Source: Dolomedes plantarius (lineage: Eukaryota > Arthropoda > Arachnida > Araneae > Dolomedidae). From it: DNA of 64,000 nt. The position numbers and the translations under genes are program-made. The stretch's first letter is position 1; each line of letters begins with the position of its first letter. The stretch spans positions 216,969,490-217,033,489 of the forward strand of contig OU015490.1 of NCBI GenBank assembly GCA_907164885.2, given 5' to 3'. A model generated the notes under the pieces. The model had not been told where the DNA came from. It saw only the letters and a list, made by a program, of their open reading frames with translations, and made no database searches. Below are positions 11,908-24,912 of this stretch, in pieces.

Positions 11908-12228
11908 CCCAATTTAAGGCGTATGCGCGAACTAAAGATATTATGTAAAAGCTATAAAATATTTTTTCAGGTTCAAACTACGCTATATACTGACAATTTA
12001 TGGCTGTTGCATTATACAAAATTACAAAAAAAACTAATTTTGTTATCCTTTGAAAATTTCAATTTTTAATATATCAGCCTCATGCTCAATTTCAGCCTCA
12101 TGCGCGAATTGAAGATGTAAACTTAGAATTTTTTTTTTATTTTTCCCCAATTGAGGATACTAAACTACAACTTTTGAGAGGTAACGCGATTCCGAAATTA
12201 AAAAAATCGATTTTTTCGAGCCACCCTA
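11908..12228. repeat. T1 right terminal inverted repeat
   Basis: Inverted partner of 8753-9066, ending CCACCCTA directly before the ATATACAG target duplication. A short local duplication of the GCCTCATGC motif (12075-12110) makes it slightly longer than the left copy. Confidence 0.9.
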
Positions 12229-12233
12229 ATATA

Positions 12234-13193
<960 letters not shown>

Positions 13194-13314
13194 AATGAAT
13201 TTTATCTCCTTTAATTATCACCAATTCATAACTAGTGGCATCATTGATTAAATTCAGACGATTTTAATTAAAATCAGTATTCTTTTTGCAGTTTATTTGC
13301 TTTTTCGTCTTAAA

Positions 13315-14336
13315 ATGGGTCGCGTGAGTGATATTCTTGAATCTATTAAACTTCGTATGGTTGATTTGTATCGGCACGGTAAAAATCAGTGTTATATAGC
13401 GAATTATTTACATTGTTCGCAATCAAGCGTTAGTAAAATACTAACACAATAGTAAAAAAAATGGAAAATTTCAAATTAATCGCCGAAATTTCGGCCGAAA
13501 AAGAAAAAACATCTGCTAGAGATGACAGGAAACTGAAGCGTATAGTTAAGAAAAACCGATTTGAAAGTGTGCGAGTCTTGCACCGAAAATGGAAAGAAGG
13601 AGTTGAAGTTTCTAAATCGACAACATTAAGACGTCTCCATAAATTTAAGTTTGAATCTCGTGTACTGAATAGAAAACCTCTCATGACTGCAAAACAAAAG
13701 CGTATAAGATTGAATTGGTGTAAATCAAGACGTTTATAGACGAAGAAGATTGGAAATAAATATTATTTAGTGATGAAAGTATGTTTTGTGTTTCATATGG
13801 TAATCAAGGTATTCGAGTTTGGAGAATGAAGCAAGAAGCATTTGATAAAGAATGCCTTAGACGTTCGGTAAAATTTGCTGCTAGTGTCATGGTTTGGGGT
13901 TGCATCTTGCATGAGCGCAGCAGGACCTGGAAAGTTATGCATCGAATAGGAAAAGGTTAACTCTCAGATATATCAATATATTTTGGAATATTACATGATT
14001 CCATCATCAGAAGATTTATTTGAAGATGATTTCATCTTTCAACAAGGTTTAGCGCCACCGCATACCTCGGTGTCAACTAAGAATTGATTTTGCCAACGTA
14101 AAATTAAGGTACTTCCATGGCCACCAAACTCACCAGACATTAATCCCATAGAAAACGTATGGGGTATAATGAAGAAAAAACTCCAAGAAAATCCTCCTTC
14201 AAGTAAAACTGAGTTAGTGGCACGTATAAAGTCTATTAGGGCTAATATTGATAGAAATGTTTGTAAACACCTTGTATATACTATGCAAGATCGATTGTAC
14301 GCTGTTATTAAAGCTAAAGGGGATGCTACAAATTAT
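13315..14336 (+). pseudogene. Tc1-like transposase pseudogene (DD34E type)
   Basis: Starts at an ATG at 13315 (MGRVSDILESIKLRMVDLYR, then HCSQSSVSKIL, an N-terminal helix-turn-helix). The catalytic region follows in other frames: LFSDESMFCV (first Asp, ~13770), VMVWGCI, DDFIFQQGLAPPHTS (second Asp replaced by Gly, ~14045), and PPNSPDINPIENVWG (the Glu, ~14135), ending with YTMQDRLYAVIKAKG. At least three frameshifts or stops plus the lost second Asp make it dead. Length matches a ~340-residue Tc1 transposase. After the gene, the motif TCTAATATTTTGA occurs three times (about 14390, 14417 and 14602), perhaps as subterminal repeats; the left end cannot be placed. Confidence 0.82.
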
Positions 14337-14636
14337 TAACTACCATTTACTTCATATTCATAAGGTAATATTTTTGCGTAAAATAAAATATTCTAATATT
14401 TTGAACCAATCTAAATTTTACTCTAATATTTTGATGTGTTTCAGAAAGCTGTTGTATACCTAATTTATTGTATTTTATATTTTGTAAATGTTAAAATCAT
14501 ATCTAAACATTCCAGATTTAATTTATAAGAAATTTAATTGCATTTACTTAGTATTAAAAATAAATAAATGGAAAATAATATCTTTCTTATTACTTTTTCT
14601 CAATTATTCTAATATTTTGAATCTGAGATCTATATA

Positions 14637-15138
14637 TAGGGTGTTTCAAAACTCGCGCACATCAACCTTTGTGGTTGAGTTTTAAAGACAGATGATTTAT
14701 GTTAACAAACAGGATAAAGGCCAAACAAAGGTTGAACGATTATCTTTATTGTCACACATGGTCAAATCACAGTAAATGTTCAAAATAATGTCCGTTTTCC
14801 TGGACACACAACCGAACTCTTTTTACCAGATTTGTCGTCACTTTACGAAGTGTGTGAGAAGTAATGTCCGACATTGCATGAAGGATGTTACTCTTAAGTT
14901 CATCAAGCGTATGGGGATTATTTCTGTAGGCGACTTTTTTCAGATATTCCCAAAGGAAAAAATTCGGAATTTACAAGTCCGGTGAACGTGGTGGCCAAAG
15001 TCAGTTGGAAATGACACGATCATCGAAAAATTCAGTTAAAATTTCCATACTGTCCCGTGATGTGTGACACATTGCACCCCTTTTGGTTTTTAAGCAACAA
15101 GGATTACCATGTGGATGTGCGCGAGTTTTGAAACACCC

Positions 15139-15140
<2 letters not shown>
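14637..15140 (-). mobile_element. Non-autonomous mariner with transposase C-terminal remnant
   Basis: About 504 bp, bounded by GGGTGTTTCAAAACTCGCGC and its inverse at 15112-15140, inside TA-rich flanks. Read on the minus strand, 14770-15005 still shows RSPDL..., KSRLQK, HAMSDITSHTL and the ending RKTDIILNI-like block, which is the C-terminal end of a mariner transposase in mixed frames. The N-terminal and first catalytic regions are absent. Confidence 0.75.

Positions 15141-15176
<36 letters not shown>
15141..15176. repeat. (TA)n microsatellite
   Basis: Short TA run between two Tc1/mariner copies; both probably used TA targets in it. Confidence 0.95.
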
Positions 15177-15179
<3 letters not shown>

Positions 15180-15321
15180 GTGGTTATTAAAATAATGGAA
15201 GCATCTATCAATATTAGTGGTGTTTATGAATGTGTTTCGTATTTTTAAAAAAAACAAGTTTGGCCACCCATATTTTTTATATAATATAGTGTATGTATTA
15301 TTCTACTGTCAGGTAGCAGTA

Positions 15322-16390
15322 ATGAAGCTAAGGGCATCGTCCTTTTCCGGTGAACAGCGTAAAATGTCAAACCTTGTAGACCTTGTGAAAAGGGAAAATT
15401 GTTGGAGAGCGTTTAAAGTGGAGTATGTATTATTGCAACCCTAGGCTAATGGGTGTTTTTTGAGCTATGGTATTCGAAAGTCATGATAGCATACAGAGTG
15501 CATGGAAAAACATCCTTTTCCAGACAGAATAGTGGTCGAAAGAAAGAGCTGAGAGAAAGAGACGGACGAGGTATTGAAGCGGATTGTGACAAGAAGAAAG
15601 AAAACAACTGCAACCAAAATGACCAAAGAGCTCAATCGGCATCTGCGTGTTCTTGTATCAACCATTAGAGGTAGAAGGGAAATTCACGAAGAAAGCCTTT
15701 ATAGGAAAGTAGCTATTCCCAAACCGCTCGTAATAGATGCCAATACAAAATATCGTCCCCAATGTTGCCACAAGCGTAAATCCTGGCCGAATAATATGTC
15801 GACAAACGGCATTTAGTCCGACGAATCATTGTTCACATCATTCATCGTAACAGGACGTGCGTATGTCTGGAGAACACCTACACAAACGTAAGATTTTTGT
15901 TGTCTCATCTCAACTGTCAATCATGGAGATAGATCTATTAAGGTTTGGGATGGCATCTTATGGATTTCTTCAAGCCCTATTGCAAACCTAAAAGGGAGAT
16001 TCAATGGGACTATTTCGAAATTTTAGCTCACTAGTCCGTCCTATGGTACAAACATTGTTTCATGCAGGAGATCGCGTTCTCCAGGATGATAATCCCCTTA
16101 TACATACAGCTAAATATATCAAGTATTGGTTTGAAGAGCAGGAAAAAGAAGTCAAATATCGTATCTTTCCCTGTACAATCCCCCGACTATAAATCATCCA
16201 CTGTGATCTGTATAAGTGGATAGATAAAGGTATCGATATCCACCACAGCATCTCTACAGGAACTTTTATGATTTTTCCCTGAAGAATGGTATAATATATT
16301 CTTTACTACTATTTATGACTTGTATGATCCAACTGCACGGTGAACTTGGTGGTATTACATGACAAAGGTGATCCTGCCCTGTATTAATAA
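15322..16390 (+). pseudogene. Tc1-like transposase pseudogene
   Basis: ATG at 15322 opens MKLRASSFSGEQRKMSNLVD. Blocks that follow in shifting frames are KRIVTRRKKTTATKMTKELN (helix-turn-helix region), SDESLFTSFIVTGRAYVWRTP (first Asp, ~15820), VLQDDNPLIHTAKYIKYWFE (second Asp, ~16085) and a weak SPDY block (~16185) where the Glu should be. This resembles Tc1 copies whose typical core reads FQDDNAPIHTA. Several stops and frameshifts are present and the C-terminus is badly decayed. The left element end may be CAGGTGGTTATTAAAATAAT at 15177; no matching right end was found. Confidence 0.75.
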
Positions 16391-16429
16391 AAGGTTTTCA
16401 TGATATTTCTTAGTGTTTTCATTATTATA

Positions 16430-16468
<39 letters not shown>
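16430..16468. repeat. (GT)n(GA)n microsatellite
   Basis: GT dinucleotides run directly into GA dinucleotides. Confidence 0.95.
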
Positions 16469-17028
16469 CGGAGAGAGATTATTACACATTCTGTATTTTC
16501 TCGTTCCAAAGCTGCCTATTCTATATTTCCTGTTTCAAACTCTACACCTTGTATGCCACTACTAGATGTATTTAAACAGGAAAATTTAAAATACGTACGC
16601 TTTACAACCATACTTTGACAAAATCTTTAGAAATCTATATATTCCCAATACCGAATATTTCGTGAAGTGTAGTAGAAGGCCGTATTAAGAACAAATACTC
16701 ACCTAGATAATCCTGTTTACGCAGCTGGCGAGAATTTCCTATATTTGTGGAGGGATGAAATTCCATTTGCCTCTATCTGTAGGAGAATATATCAAGAGTA
16801 ATATAAGTATCCCGAATTAGGAAATGATTGCTTATTTTTCCTTCGAACTCAACATTTACGAGAATGTCTTTGACGTAATGTTTGTAAAAATCTCGCATAT
16901 ATTAAAGATTATGAATATACCTGGTTTATGATACAAAAACTCTTCACTTGTATTGTAAACAGTATTTATACATCTAAAATAAAAATAATTAAAAATTATA
17001 AGAAATTGCATATATGTTTGGAATTTAA
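16469..17028. other. Non-coding
   Basis: No gene, paired repeat or similarity to other parts of the window recognised. Confidence 0.5.
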
Positions 17029-17340
17029 AAGACTCGCCGTTGGACTCCTAGTGGTAGCGCGTCGGCTATCGGTACTGCGGATGCTTGGTTGTAATCCCGA
17101 CAATCGTCATTAAATACTTCCATGTTTAGACTGGATATTGGCACGTTAAATCTATAGACTAGAAATACCTTCTATGATGTCAGAGATGTTGGGAAATGGT
17201 ACGTTACCTCCTGATGTCACTCCCGGGTGTGCTCGGTCAAAATTCACGTGACACCTGGCTAATTCGGACTCTGACCCCTCAGTACGCAAGCCTACATGAT
17301 CTGAGCTCGTATACTTCCTACCAGGCAGCATAATTTTTTA
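17029..17340 (+). repeat. tRNA-derived SINE, copy 2 (most complete)
   Basis: The head (17033-17108) is tRNA-like: CCTAGTGGTAGCGCGTCGG resembles an A box and GGTTGTAATCCCGAC resembles a B box. The body shares GTCATTAAATACTTCC, ACGTTAAATC, GATGTCACTCCCGGGTGT and GACACCTGGCTAATTCGG with the copies at 7610 and 50690. It lacks coding capacity. The cloverleaf is not intact enough for a functional tRNA. Confidence 0.75.
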
Positions 17341-17584
17341 AAAAATTCGTGGGAAATATCTTATCGGCAACATCATAAACTACTGATGTTCAAATAAGGT
17401 TTGCTTATGTTTCATAAAAAATGCAAAAAAACTTTCATGTGCTTTACTTTTTACATTCTTTATATTTACATGATATAATAACGAAAAATCTATTGCTATT
17501 TATTTTCCAGAAAGTTTAGATTATTTGTGTAGAAAAGAACTTTATTTTTATCAAAACAGTAGTCAAGTAAAAATAACCATATTA

Positions 17585-18578
<994 letters not shown>

Positions 18579-19297
18579 TTAATCCGTTAACGCCAAAATT
18601 ATTTTAAAATGAGAATTTTGAAAAATAATTTCAAATTACATTTCATATTATCATAAATAGAGTAATTATGAAGTATTACTCATTTATCGTAATTAGCAGT
18701 TGAGATAACGGGTGATCTATAAATAGAGGTAGTAAAGGAGCAAGTAAGTTTCCCGTGATCTTATGTTTAGAAAATTAAGAATTTATTTATAAAAAAATGG
18801 AATTTTTGTAAAATTAAAAACAACTAAAGAGATTTAAATGAAAATCTTATTTTACTGATCTAAATTTACTTAGTTACATTTTTATATTGCAAATTTGCTA
18901 TAGTTAAGTGTGATATAACGGGAAACATTTCACACAAAGCTTTACATTGCACTTTGTACAAAACGTAAGAGGTATTTCCTTACATTTTTGAAGTTAGCAT
19001 CTTCTTTGTGCATTTAGATAGCAAAGACCATGTTATAGGTAAAAGAAAAAGTCAGAGTCTATTACTTTTAGGTTTCGATGACATCATCTGAGGTCTTTCA
19101 GAACTTTTCCTAGAACTTGTTCCTCGTTTGAGGTGCGAAACGGCGATATATCTTCGGATGTCTTTTATACTTTTCTTTTTGCAATTTGTTAAATTAAACA
19201 GAATATACGTATTTACGACAGCCATGTCAATAACTCTTGTAAAGATTGGACTGTGCCATTTTTTTCCACGTATTTGAATGTATTGTTTTTCTAAGAG

Positions 19298-20040
19298 TCA
19301 GTCATGCTGGTCAACACCACCCACATTTTTGTTACACTCGGCTACAGTACAAGGTTGCAAAATTTGGGATTTTTCTTTCAAACCTTTTTGATGCCTTGAA
19401 ACTTGGGTTAGAGGCTCTATATAATCAAAGTTTGTTGGTGTCGTTACACTCTTGTTATCCATCCATTTAATTATACTTATGTCACTCTTTTCGTCGAAAC
19501 AGTAGTCATAAGTATCACGATTTTTCTTTTCTAATAATTGTATCTTATCAGGCATTAAAGGGCAAAAAGCAGTTCTGTTGTTTCTAATTTTTCCCGTGGC
19601 TCAGATTCCTTGTGTTTTGAATTCGACCAGCAGATCATAAGAATTTTAAAAAATTATCAAAAAATATGATGTGGTTATTAGGATCAGTTACTGGTTGTAG
19701 AAAGTTTTTCACCACTAGTGTTCCAAACGATTATATTGAAATTTCAGGAGTATTGTCAAGACTCTCCTTACCACAATATAAGTCAAAATTACAACAGTAG
19801 CCCTTCACTCCCCACATGGCCCAAAATTTATAGCCAAATCGTATGGGTTTACCCTTAAGAAATTGCTTGAAAAAATGATAGCAGTAATTTCTGATCAACA
19901 CTCTTCATCAGTTAATTTATTTACGTCAGGCGGTAAAACAATTATACTAAGACTCAATTTCCTTAGAAAACATATATTCTAACGCTTCTTCGGTGGTATG
20001 AAAGACTTTACGCTGATACATCCAGGAAGAAATGAAAAGA
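19298..20040 (-). pseudogene. piggyBac (PGBD-type) transposase pseudogene
   Basis: Minus-strand remnant within PB1. Conserved blocks are FLKGKPIRFGYKFWAMWG followed by GYCCNFDLYCGKE (about 19870-19770), then PDKIQLLEKKNRDTYDYCFD, ISIIKWMDNKSVTTPTNFDY and, at the distal end, NKNVGGVDQHD (19555-19298). The GGVDQ block is the usual place of the last catalytic Asp region. The N-terminal acidic region and the C-terminal cysteine finger are missing or unreadable, and stops occur between blocks. Confidence 0.78.
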
Positions 20041-20413
20041 GGGAAAAACTATATTAGTTACCACTAACGCCCAACGCTCTATTTATAGATCAGCATGTTG
20101 AAACTTAAGTTTTAACAATAAAAACAGTTATTTTTCTAATCTAAATAACGTAGAACAATTAAAGAGGTATTGAAAATGTAGAACACATAAGAAATGTATA
20201 ACTTACTTTTAATTTTTTTTCCGTTAGATACAAAATCCAAAGCTGCACTATGGGGCTCAAAATGGCTAACTTCAAACGTTATCTGCTGGACTGATCTGAG
20301 AAAAAATGTTTTAAAATTCGTTTTGGGGTATGGCCACGAGTGTAGAGAAACCAGCCCATGACAATAAGAAGTGATTAAAATATATCGTTTTCAGTGGGCG
20401 TTCTAAAAAGTAG

Positions 20414-20433
20414 GTGATCTATAAATAGATCAC
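20414..20433. repeat. Subterminal palindrome of PB1
   Basis: GTGATCTATAAATAGATCAC: nine-base arms around AA, 15 bp inside the right TTAA end. Half-palindromic copies near 18711 and 20077 suggest a transposase-binding site. Confidence 0.7.
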
Positions 20434-20451
20434 TGGGCTGTAACGGGTTAA

Positions 20452-21175
20452 AGTTTGATATCCCTAAAATATATTTATTCACATACATAAATTCATACAT
20501 TCCTGTAGTGTAACTGAAGATAAAATCACAAAGTTGTACTGAAATCCAAGATCATAATAATAATAAAAAAAGGAATACATGTAGATACACAGAAATCTTG
20601 ATTAAAATATAAGTACTTAATCTTCGTTTGTTTTTTGGTGGTTTTCTCACCACATGTAAACTTTTTTTTTCTGTGTTGCAAATTACATTCTTTTCGGTAT
20701 CGGTTATTTTGTCAGAGTATAAAGAGGCGGCAGTCGTGAATAATTTACAACTAGAACCATTCCATGCACTGGATGGGGTCCGACGTAAGACCACCAGGAA
20801 GTTCTGCTTCCGGGTGAAACCCTCATCGGCCAGTGTAGAACTGCAGCAATCAGAAACTTCTCACACCATAGACCAAACTTCAAAGTGCCTCCCTCCCAAG
20901 AACCAACAGAAAAGCCAGAGGGCAGCGGGAACCGCTCAGATCGGCTGACTGTGAGCATTTGCTGATAAGAACAGAAATGTTGAATAGTTGGAGAATTTGA
21001 AATGAGTTGCTGAAAATAGGATATTCCAGGGGCTAAAGAATTAAGGAACACCAACGACGAACGAATAATGGGAGTGGTACGATAACGTGAAACCAGGCTA
21101 AACAGAAGAACAAAAATACGCGACAGTGCATCTCAAACGTTCTGCTCATTGTTTAATTAGAGCGTCATTCTAGCT
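20452..21175. other. Unclassified, GC-richer block at 20720-21060
   Basis: The stretch is clearly richer in GC than its neighbours and has open frames on both strands (20628-20948 plus, 20704-21054 minus), but neither translation resembles any family I know. It may be part of a retroelement or an unlisted repeat. The rest is ordinary AT-rich DNA. Confidence 0.4.
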
Positions 21176-23229
21176 CAGGCGTCGGCAACCTATGGCACGC
21201 TTGCCAGGCTTGGCACGCGGTGGAGTTCTTAATGGCTCTCTACACTATTCTACATTGGAAATAAATTCAGCATTTTCATTTACGTACACTAGCAGTAAAA
21301 GTATAGTCACGCGGACTCCCCTAGTAAATTGAGTGGGTCCGTTCCAAGTGCGTTCTGTTCGGCGCATCGGCATACCAATGTAATGACAGAATACAAATTT
21401 CACGTTGTGAAAATTTGTAACATAGCTTACACTAATTCTCATATTGTTATATGATATGTAGCAAAGTTCAGTTTTTTTTTGTGTTTAAGTTTTTTGTGAA
21501 GACTTGTATTTTATTGGTTTAATTTTTCTTGAAATTCATCCATGTTTCATCAAATGGAGAATAAGAAAGAAAAACTTGATGTTCGCGGTTTTCTATGCTC
21601 TTGCACGAATGAATATGGTTTATACAACAAAAGGATCGTGCTGTAAGTGTGATATGTCGCGAAAGCGTCGTATGCCGTAAGTCAAATGTTCAAAGACATT
21701 TCCAAACCAAACATCAGTTCACATTTAATAACATAGATGAGAAATGTGAATCTGTAAGGGGAGCTGTTTCTATTTATAAGAAATAAGTAACTTTTTGTGT
21801 GGAATAACTGGAATGAAGCCTAAAGCGACAGAATGCTGCTTCACAATTGCTCATTGCATAGCTGCCAAAAGCACGCCCTTTACAGATGGGGAATATATAA
21901 AGGAAATCTTTATAAAAAGTGCTGAAAAGTTGTTCAGCGATTTACCTAACAAACAAACAATATTATCCCGAATTCGAGAAATACTGGCTTCTGCGCGAAC
22001 AATTGAAAGAAGAATAACTGAAATGGCAGAAAATGTAACAACAAAACGGAATTCTGGATTACAAGAAGCTTTTGCATTTAGCGTCGCTGTTGATGAAAGC
22101 ACCGATATAAATGATGTTGCGCAGCTTGCAGTAATTGCACGTTATTGTGATAAAGATCAAGTTTATGAAGAATTGTACAGTTTGATTCCTATCTCTGGGA
22201 CAACTAAGGGGCAGGATATTCTTTCTTCATTCATAAACTATTTTGACAGCAAAAACATTAATATAGAAAAAAATATTTTGTGTAACTACTGATGGCGCTC
22301 CTTCAATGGTTAGCAAAGATAGAGGATATGTCAAACTTCTTGAAAATCCTATTGGACATAAAATATTGAACTTCCATTGTATAATACATCAGGAAAGTTT
22401 AGTTGCCAAAATTTCGTCACAGAACTTAATTCCTGTAATGAACACTGTTCTTAAATTAGTTAATTTCATAGTGTCTCGTTCTTCATTGACACACAGGCAA
22501 TTTAAATCTCTTTTAGAAGAAATAGGAAGTGAATATGTGGACCTCCCCTTATACAGCCATTTCCGTTGGCTTAGTCGAGGTAATGTCTTGAATAAGTTTG
22601 TGTCATGTCTGGAACACATTCAAGTTTTTCTTAATGAGAAGGAACAACATTTCCACCAATTGAACGATAAAGAATGGTTATGCAAATTGATGTTTCTAAC
22701 TGATATAACTAAACATCTCAATGAACTAAACTTAACATTGCAAGGAAAGCGCCAAACTTTGCTAAATTCTTTTGAATATTGGAAAGGATTTGATACAAAA
22801 TTAAATATATTTTTATGTGATATTAATACTAATACGTACAAATACTTCCCAAATGTTAAAGCGCTTGCAAATAAATCGACCATAGACAAAGATGAACTTA
22901 AAACCTACGTCGAAGCACTTAAAGAGGAACTTTCCAAAAGATGCAAAGACATTGAAGATAATATGCCTATGTTTTCCTTCCTCATAAAACCAGATTTAAT
23001 AGATCCACTAATGATCCCGTTTGATCTTTCAATTTTTGAGTGGATGGAAGTTTATAATTTTTAAATGGAACTTATCGTACTAACATCTTCAGAGTTATAG
23101 AAAGCAAAATTTATGGAATTGCAAAAAAATCTGGAAGATGAATCTCTGGAAAAATCTACTGCTGTATTAAATTGTTGGATGTCATTGCCGGAAAGATTTA
23201 ATTGTTTAAAGAAAATTTCAAGTGCTCTG
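21176..23229 (+). mobile_element. hAT transposon, 3'-truncated
   Basis: The left end CAGGCGTCGGCAACCTATGG at 21176 is a typical hAT/Charlie-like start, continuing with GGCACGC motifs. The element runs through the transposase gene and stops abruptly in a (TA)n tract at about 23230, so the right inverted repeat and the 8-bp duplication cannot be seen. Confidence 0.75.
21542..23229 (+). pseudogene. hAT transposase pseudogene (ZBED5/FAM200-like)
   Basis: The start is probably near 21542. A degraded BED zinc finger (ICRESVVCRKSNVQRHFQTKH) lies at 21655-21715. The open segment 21795-22292 carries KATECCFTIAHCIAAKSTPF and FAFSVAVDESTDINDVAQL, whose Asp is the first catalytic residue. After a frameshift at about 22285, TTDGAPSMVSKDRG gives the second Asp and FHCIIHQESLVAKI the C..H motif (22306-23064). 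After a stop at 23062-23064 the same line continues with LNCWMSLPERFNCLKKISSA and is then lost, so the C-terminal dimerisation domain with the catalytic Glu is missing. Confidence 0.82.

Positions 23230-23269
<40 letters not shown>
23230..23269. repeat. (TA)n microsatellite
   Basis: TA run that truncates the hAT gene and abuts the next MITE. Confidence 0.95.
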
Positions 23270-23272
<3 letters not shown>

Positions 23273-23430
23273 TGCCGTAAATAGGCAGGGACAACAGGGG
23301 CACCAGCTCAGGGCCCACTTGGACGGGGGCCCAAAATGCTGTATTTGTTTTATTATTTTCCCAAACCTAATTAATTAATGGGCCTAAATACAAATTCTTG
23401 CCGAGGTCACAGGGAAGGCTAGTGATGGCA

Positions 23431-23433
<3 letters not shown>
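23270..23433. mobile_element. Short MITE in (TA)n
   Basis: A 164-bp sequence starts CAGTGCCGTAAATAGGC and ends GGCACTG, with TA repeats on both sides. The terminal inverted repeat is only 7-9 bp. The first bases recall ends of hAT MITEs, while the TA flanks would also suit Tc1/mariner, so the superfamily is open. There is no coding capacity. Confidence 0.5.
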
Positions 23434-23469
<36 letters not shown>

Positions 23470-23472
<3 letters not shown>

Positions 23473-24880
23473 TGCTGGCCACCCAAATTGCAACACCAAG
23501 AAAGACAAGAGATATCACAACAAAATTTATTTTGTGGATAACATGTTGACCAAGTATCAAATGATTAAATTTATACACTTCTGTGAAGTGTGGTTCCTGC
23601 CAAAATCAGTAGCCAGAGTAGCAGCCATTGTTGTAGATCACATCTGCCACACGCCTCGGCATTGATCCGAAGAGACTTTGGATGAGTTCTTGGGGTAAAG
23701 CAGACCAAGCAGCTTCCACACGTTGCCAAAGTTGATCTGCTGTGGCAGCTGGGGATGGAATCTGGGTCAATCGTAGAGCAACCATGGACCACATGTTTTC
23801 TATCGGTGAAAGATCCGGAGAGCGAGGCGGCCAGGGAAGCAATTCAATCTGGCGATTGACGAAGAACCGTTGGACAATGCGTGCCACCTGTGGTCGCGCA
23901 TTATGCTGTTGAAATATGGCTATGGGCAAGCCCTGAAGGTAAGGAAGGACCACTGGCTCCAACACCTCGGAGATGTAGCGCTGGCTGTTTAAAGTACCGG
24001 CAATGCGTACTAGAGGTGTGCGAGAGTGATATCCAATACCGCCCCATACCATAATACCCGGTGCAGGACCAGTGTGGCGGTGCATAACGCAGCTGTTCAG
24101 CATCCTCTCTTCACGGTGTCTCCAGACTCGAATGCGACCATCGTGGTGTTGCAGACAGAAGCGTGACTCGTCAGTAAAGACAATTTCATTCCATTCTGCC
24201 GTCCACATCCTTCTGTCATCGCACCATTGGCGGCGGAGACGTCTGTGGTTCTGCTTTAAGGATAGACAAAGCAATGAACCTCTTGCGGACAGACCACTCT
24301 GCTGTAAACGGCGTCGAATCGTACGCGCAGACACTGGATGATGCGTTACAGACTGCATGTGCTGTGGTATGGTTCGTGATGTGACTGAGCGATCCGTCAC
24401 TGCCATGCGCACAATTTGCCTGTCATCACGTGAAGTGGTGCGCTGAGGTGGATGCGATCGAACACGCCGGTCCGTTGTACCCTCCTGCATCCAACGATCA
24501 AATATCCGCATTACAGTTGTTTGGTTTCGTCCAACACGACTGCCGATTTCTATGAAAGATAATCCACAATCTCGGTAGGCCACTATCCTTCCTCTGTTGA
24601 ACTCGGATACTTGATCAAAAGATGATCGCTGTTTTCGACGAGGCATAATTGATCGTTTTTTTAAAAAAAAAACACAAGAAAAACACAATTGCCGAACTTG
24701 AAATCGTCGAAATCTCCAAGCCTTAAATAGCGCTTTGAAGTGGCGCCACAGGCGCGCGTGATGTGCGTCTGCGTTGAAATTCTAACCATTTGCATATATC
24801 ACCTCCGCTAATGCATGTTGTAAATTCCATGTTATTTGCATGTTTCCTTCAGGGTGTTGCATTTACAGTGGCCAGCAGTG
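23470..24880 (-). mobile_element. Tc1 element copy A
   Basis: About 1411 bp. Ends are CACTGCTGGCCACCC at the left and, inverted, CACTGCTGGCCACTG at the right. The right flank is TA; at the left, CA separates the nearest TA from the end. One minus-strand gene fills it. Copy B at 39928-41333 is a close relative sharing ends, layout and gene length. Confidence 0.92.
23606..24646 (-). CDS. Tc1 transposase (346 aa), second catalytic Asp lost
   Basis: Open over its full length from MPRRKQRSSFDQVSEFNRGR. I chose this start because the same Met opens copy B, and upstream codons fall in the untranslated leader. Residues 1-110 hold the paired helix-turn-helix DNA-binding region (SFIEIGSRVGRNQTTVMRI). 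The catalytic core has VFTDESRFCL (Asp159) and LSPIENMWS (Glu283), but the middle block reads FQQHNARPQVARI where copy B has FQQDNARPHVARI. Asp248 is therefore His, and the enzyme should be inactive despite the open frame. The C-terminus ends NNGCYSGY. Confidence 0.92.
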   Translation of the reverse strand: MPRRKQRSSFDQVSEFNRGRIVAYRDCGLSFIEIGSRVGRNQTTVMRIFDRWMQEGTTDRRVRSHPPQRTTSRDDRQIVRMAVTDRSVTSRTIPQHMQSVTHHPVSARTIRRRLQQSGLSARGSLLCLSLKQNHRRLRRQWCDDRRMWTAEWNEIVFTDESRFCLQHHDGRIRVWRHREERMLNSCVMHRHTGPAPGIMVWGGIGYHSRTPLVRIAGTLNSQRYISEVLEPVVLPYLQGLPIAIFQQHNARPQVARIVQRFFVNRQIELLPWPPRSPDLSPIENMWSMVALRLTQIPSPAATADQLWQRVEAAWSALPQELIQSLFGSMPRRVADVIYNNGCYSGY

Positions 24881-24912
24881 TATATATATATATGTGTGTG
24901 TGCGTGTGTGGA
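24881..24912. repeat. (TA)n(TG)n microsatellite
   Basis: TA run followed by TG repeats at the right edge of Tc1 copy A. Confidence 0.9.

Larger units (their letters stand above)
8753..12228 (+). mobile_element. T1: long-TIR DNA transposon, unassigned superfamily
   Basis: A 3476-bp element bounded by TAGGGTGG...CCACCCTA. Its inverted repeats run about 315 bp each (8753-9066 and 11908-12228) and pair with scattered mismatches. It is flanked by a perfect 8-bp duplication ATATACAG (8745-8752 and 12229-12236). The single gene lies between the repeats on the plus strand. An arthropod initiator-like TCAGT lies at about 9210, between the left repeat and the coding start. The element has inserted after the first three bases (CAG) of the mariner at 12234. 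An 8-bp duplication is known for hAT, P and a few other superfamilies; TIR start and length fit none I can name with certainty. T2 at 36091 is a diverged relative. Confidence 0.88.
18579..20451 (-). mobile_element. piggyBac element PB1, degenerate
   Basis: Flanked by TTAA at 18579-18582 and 20448-20451. The ends are related: TCCGTTAACGCC at the left, and CCCGTTACAGCCC reading inward from the right. Subterminal repeats with the core GATCTATAAATAG lie at 18711-18729, 20077-20093 and 20414-20433, the last a perfect palindrome. The transposase remnant lies inside on the minus strand. Confidence 0.8.

Noticed and set aside
17029..17110. Functional tRNA gene
   Set aside because: A/B boxes are degenerate and no consistent cloverleaf or anticodon loop can be drawn; the downstream body is shared with other SINE copies.
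24072..24341. Plus-strand 89-codon frames inside the Tc1 copies (also 40527-40796)
   Set aside because: They are antisense shadows of the transposase gene and occur in both copies for that reason only.
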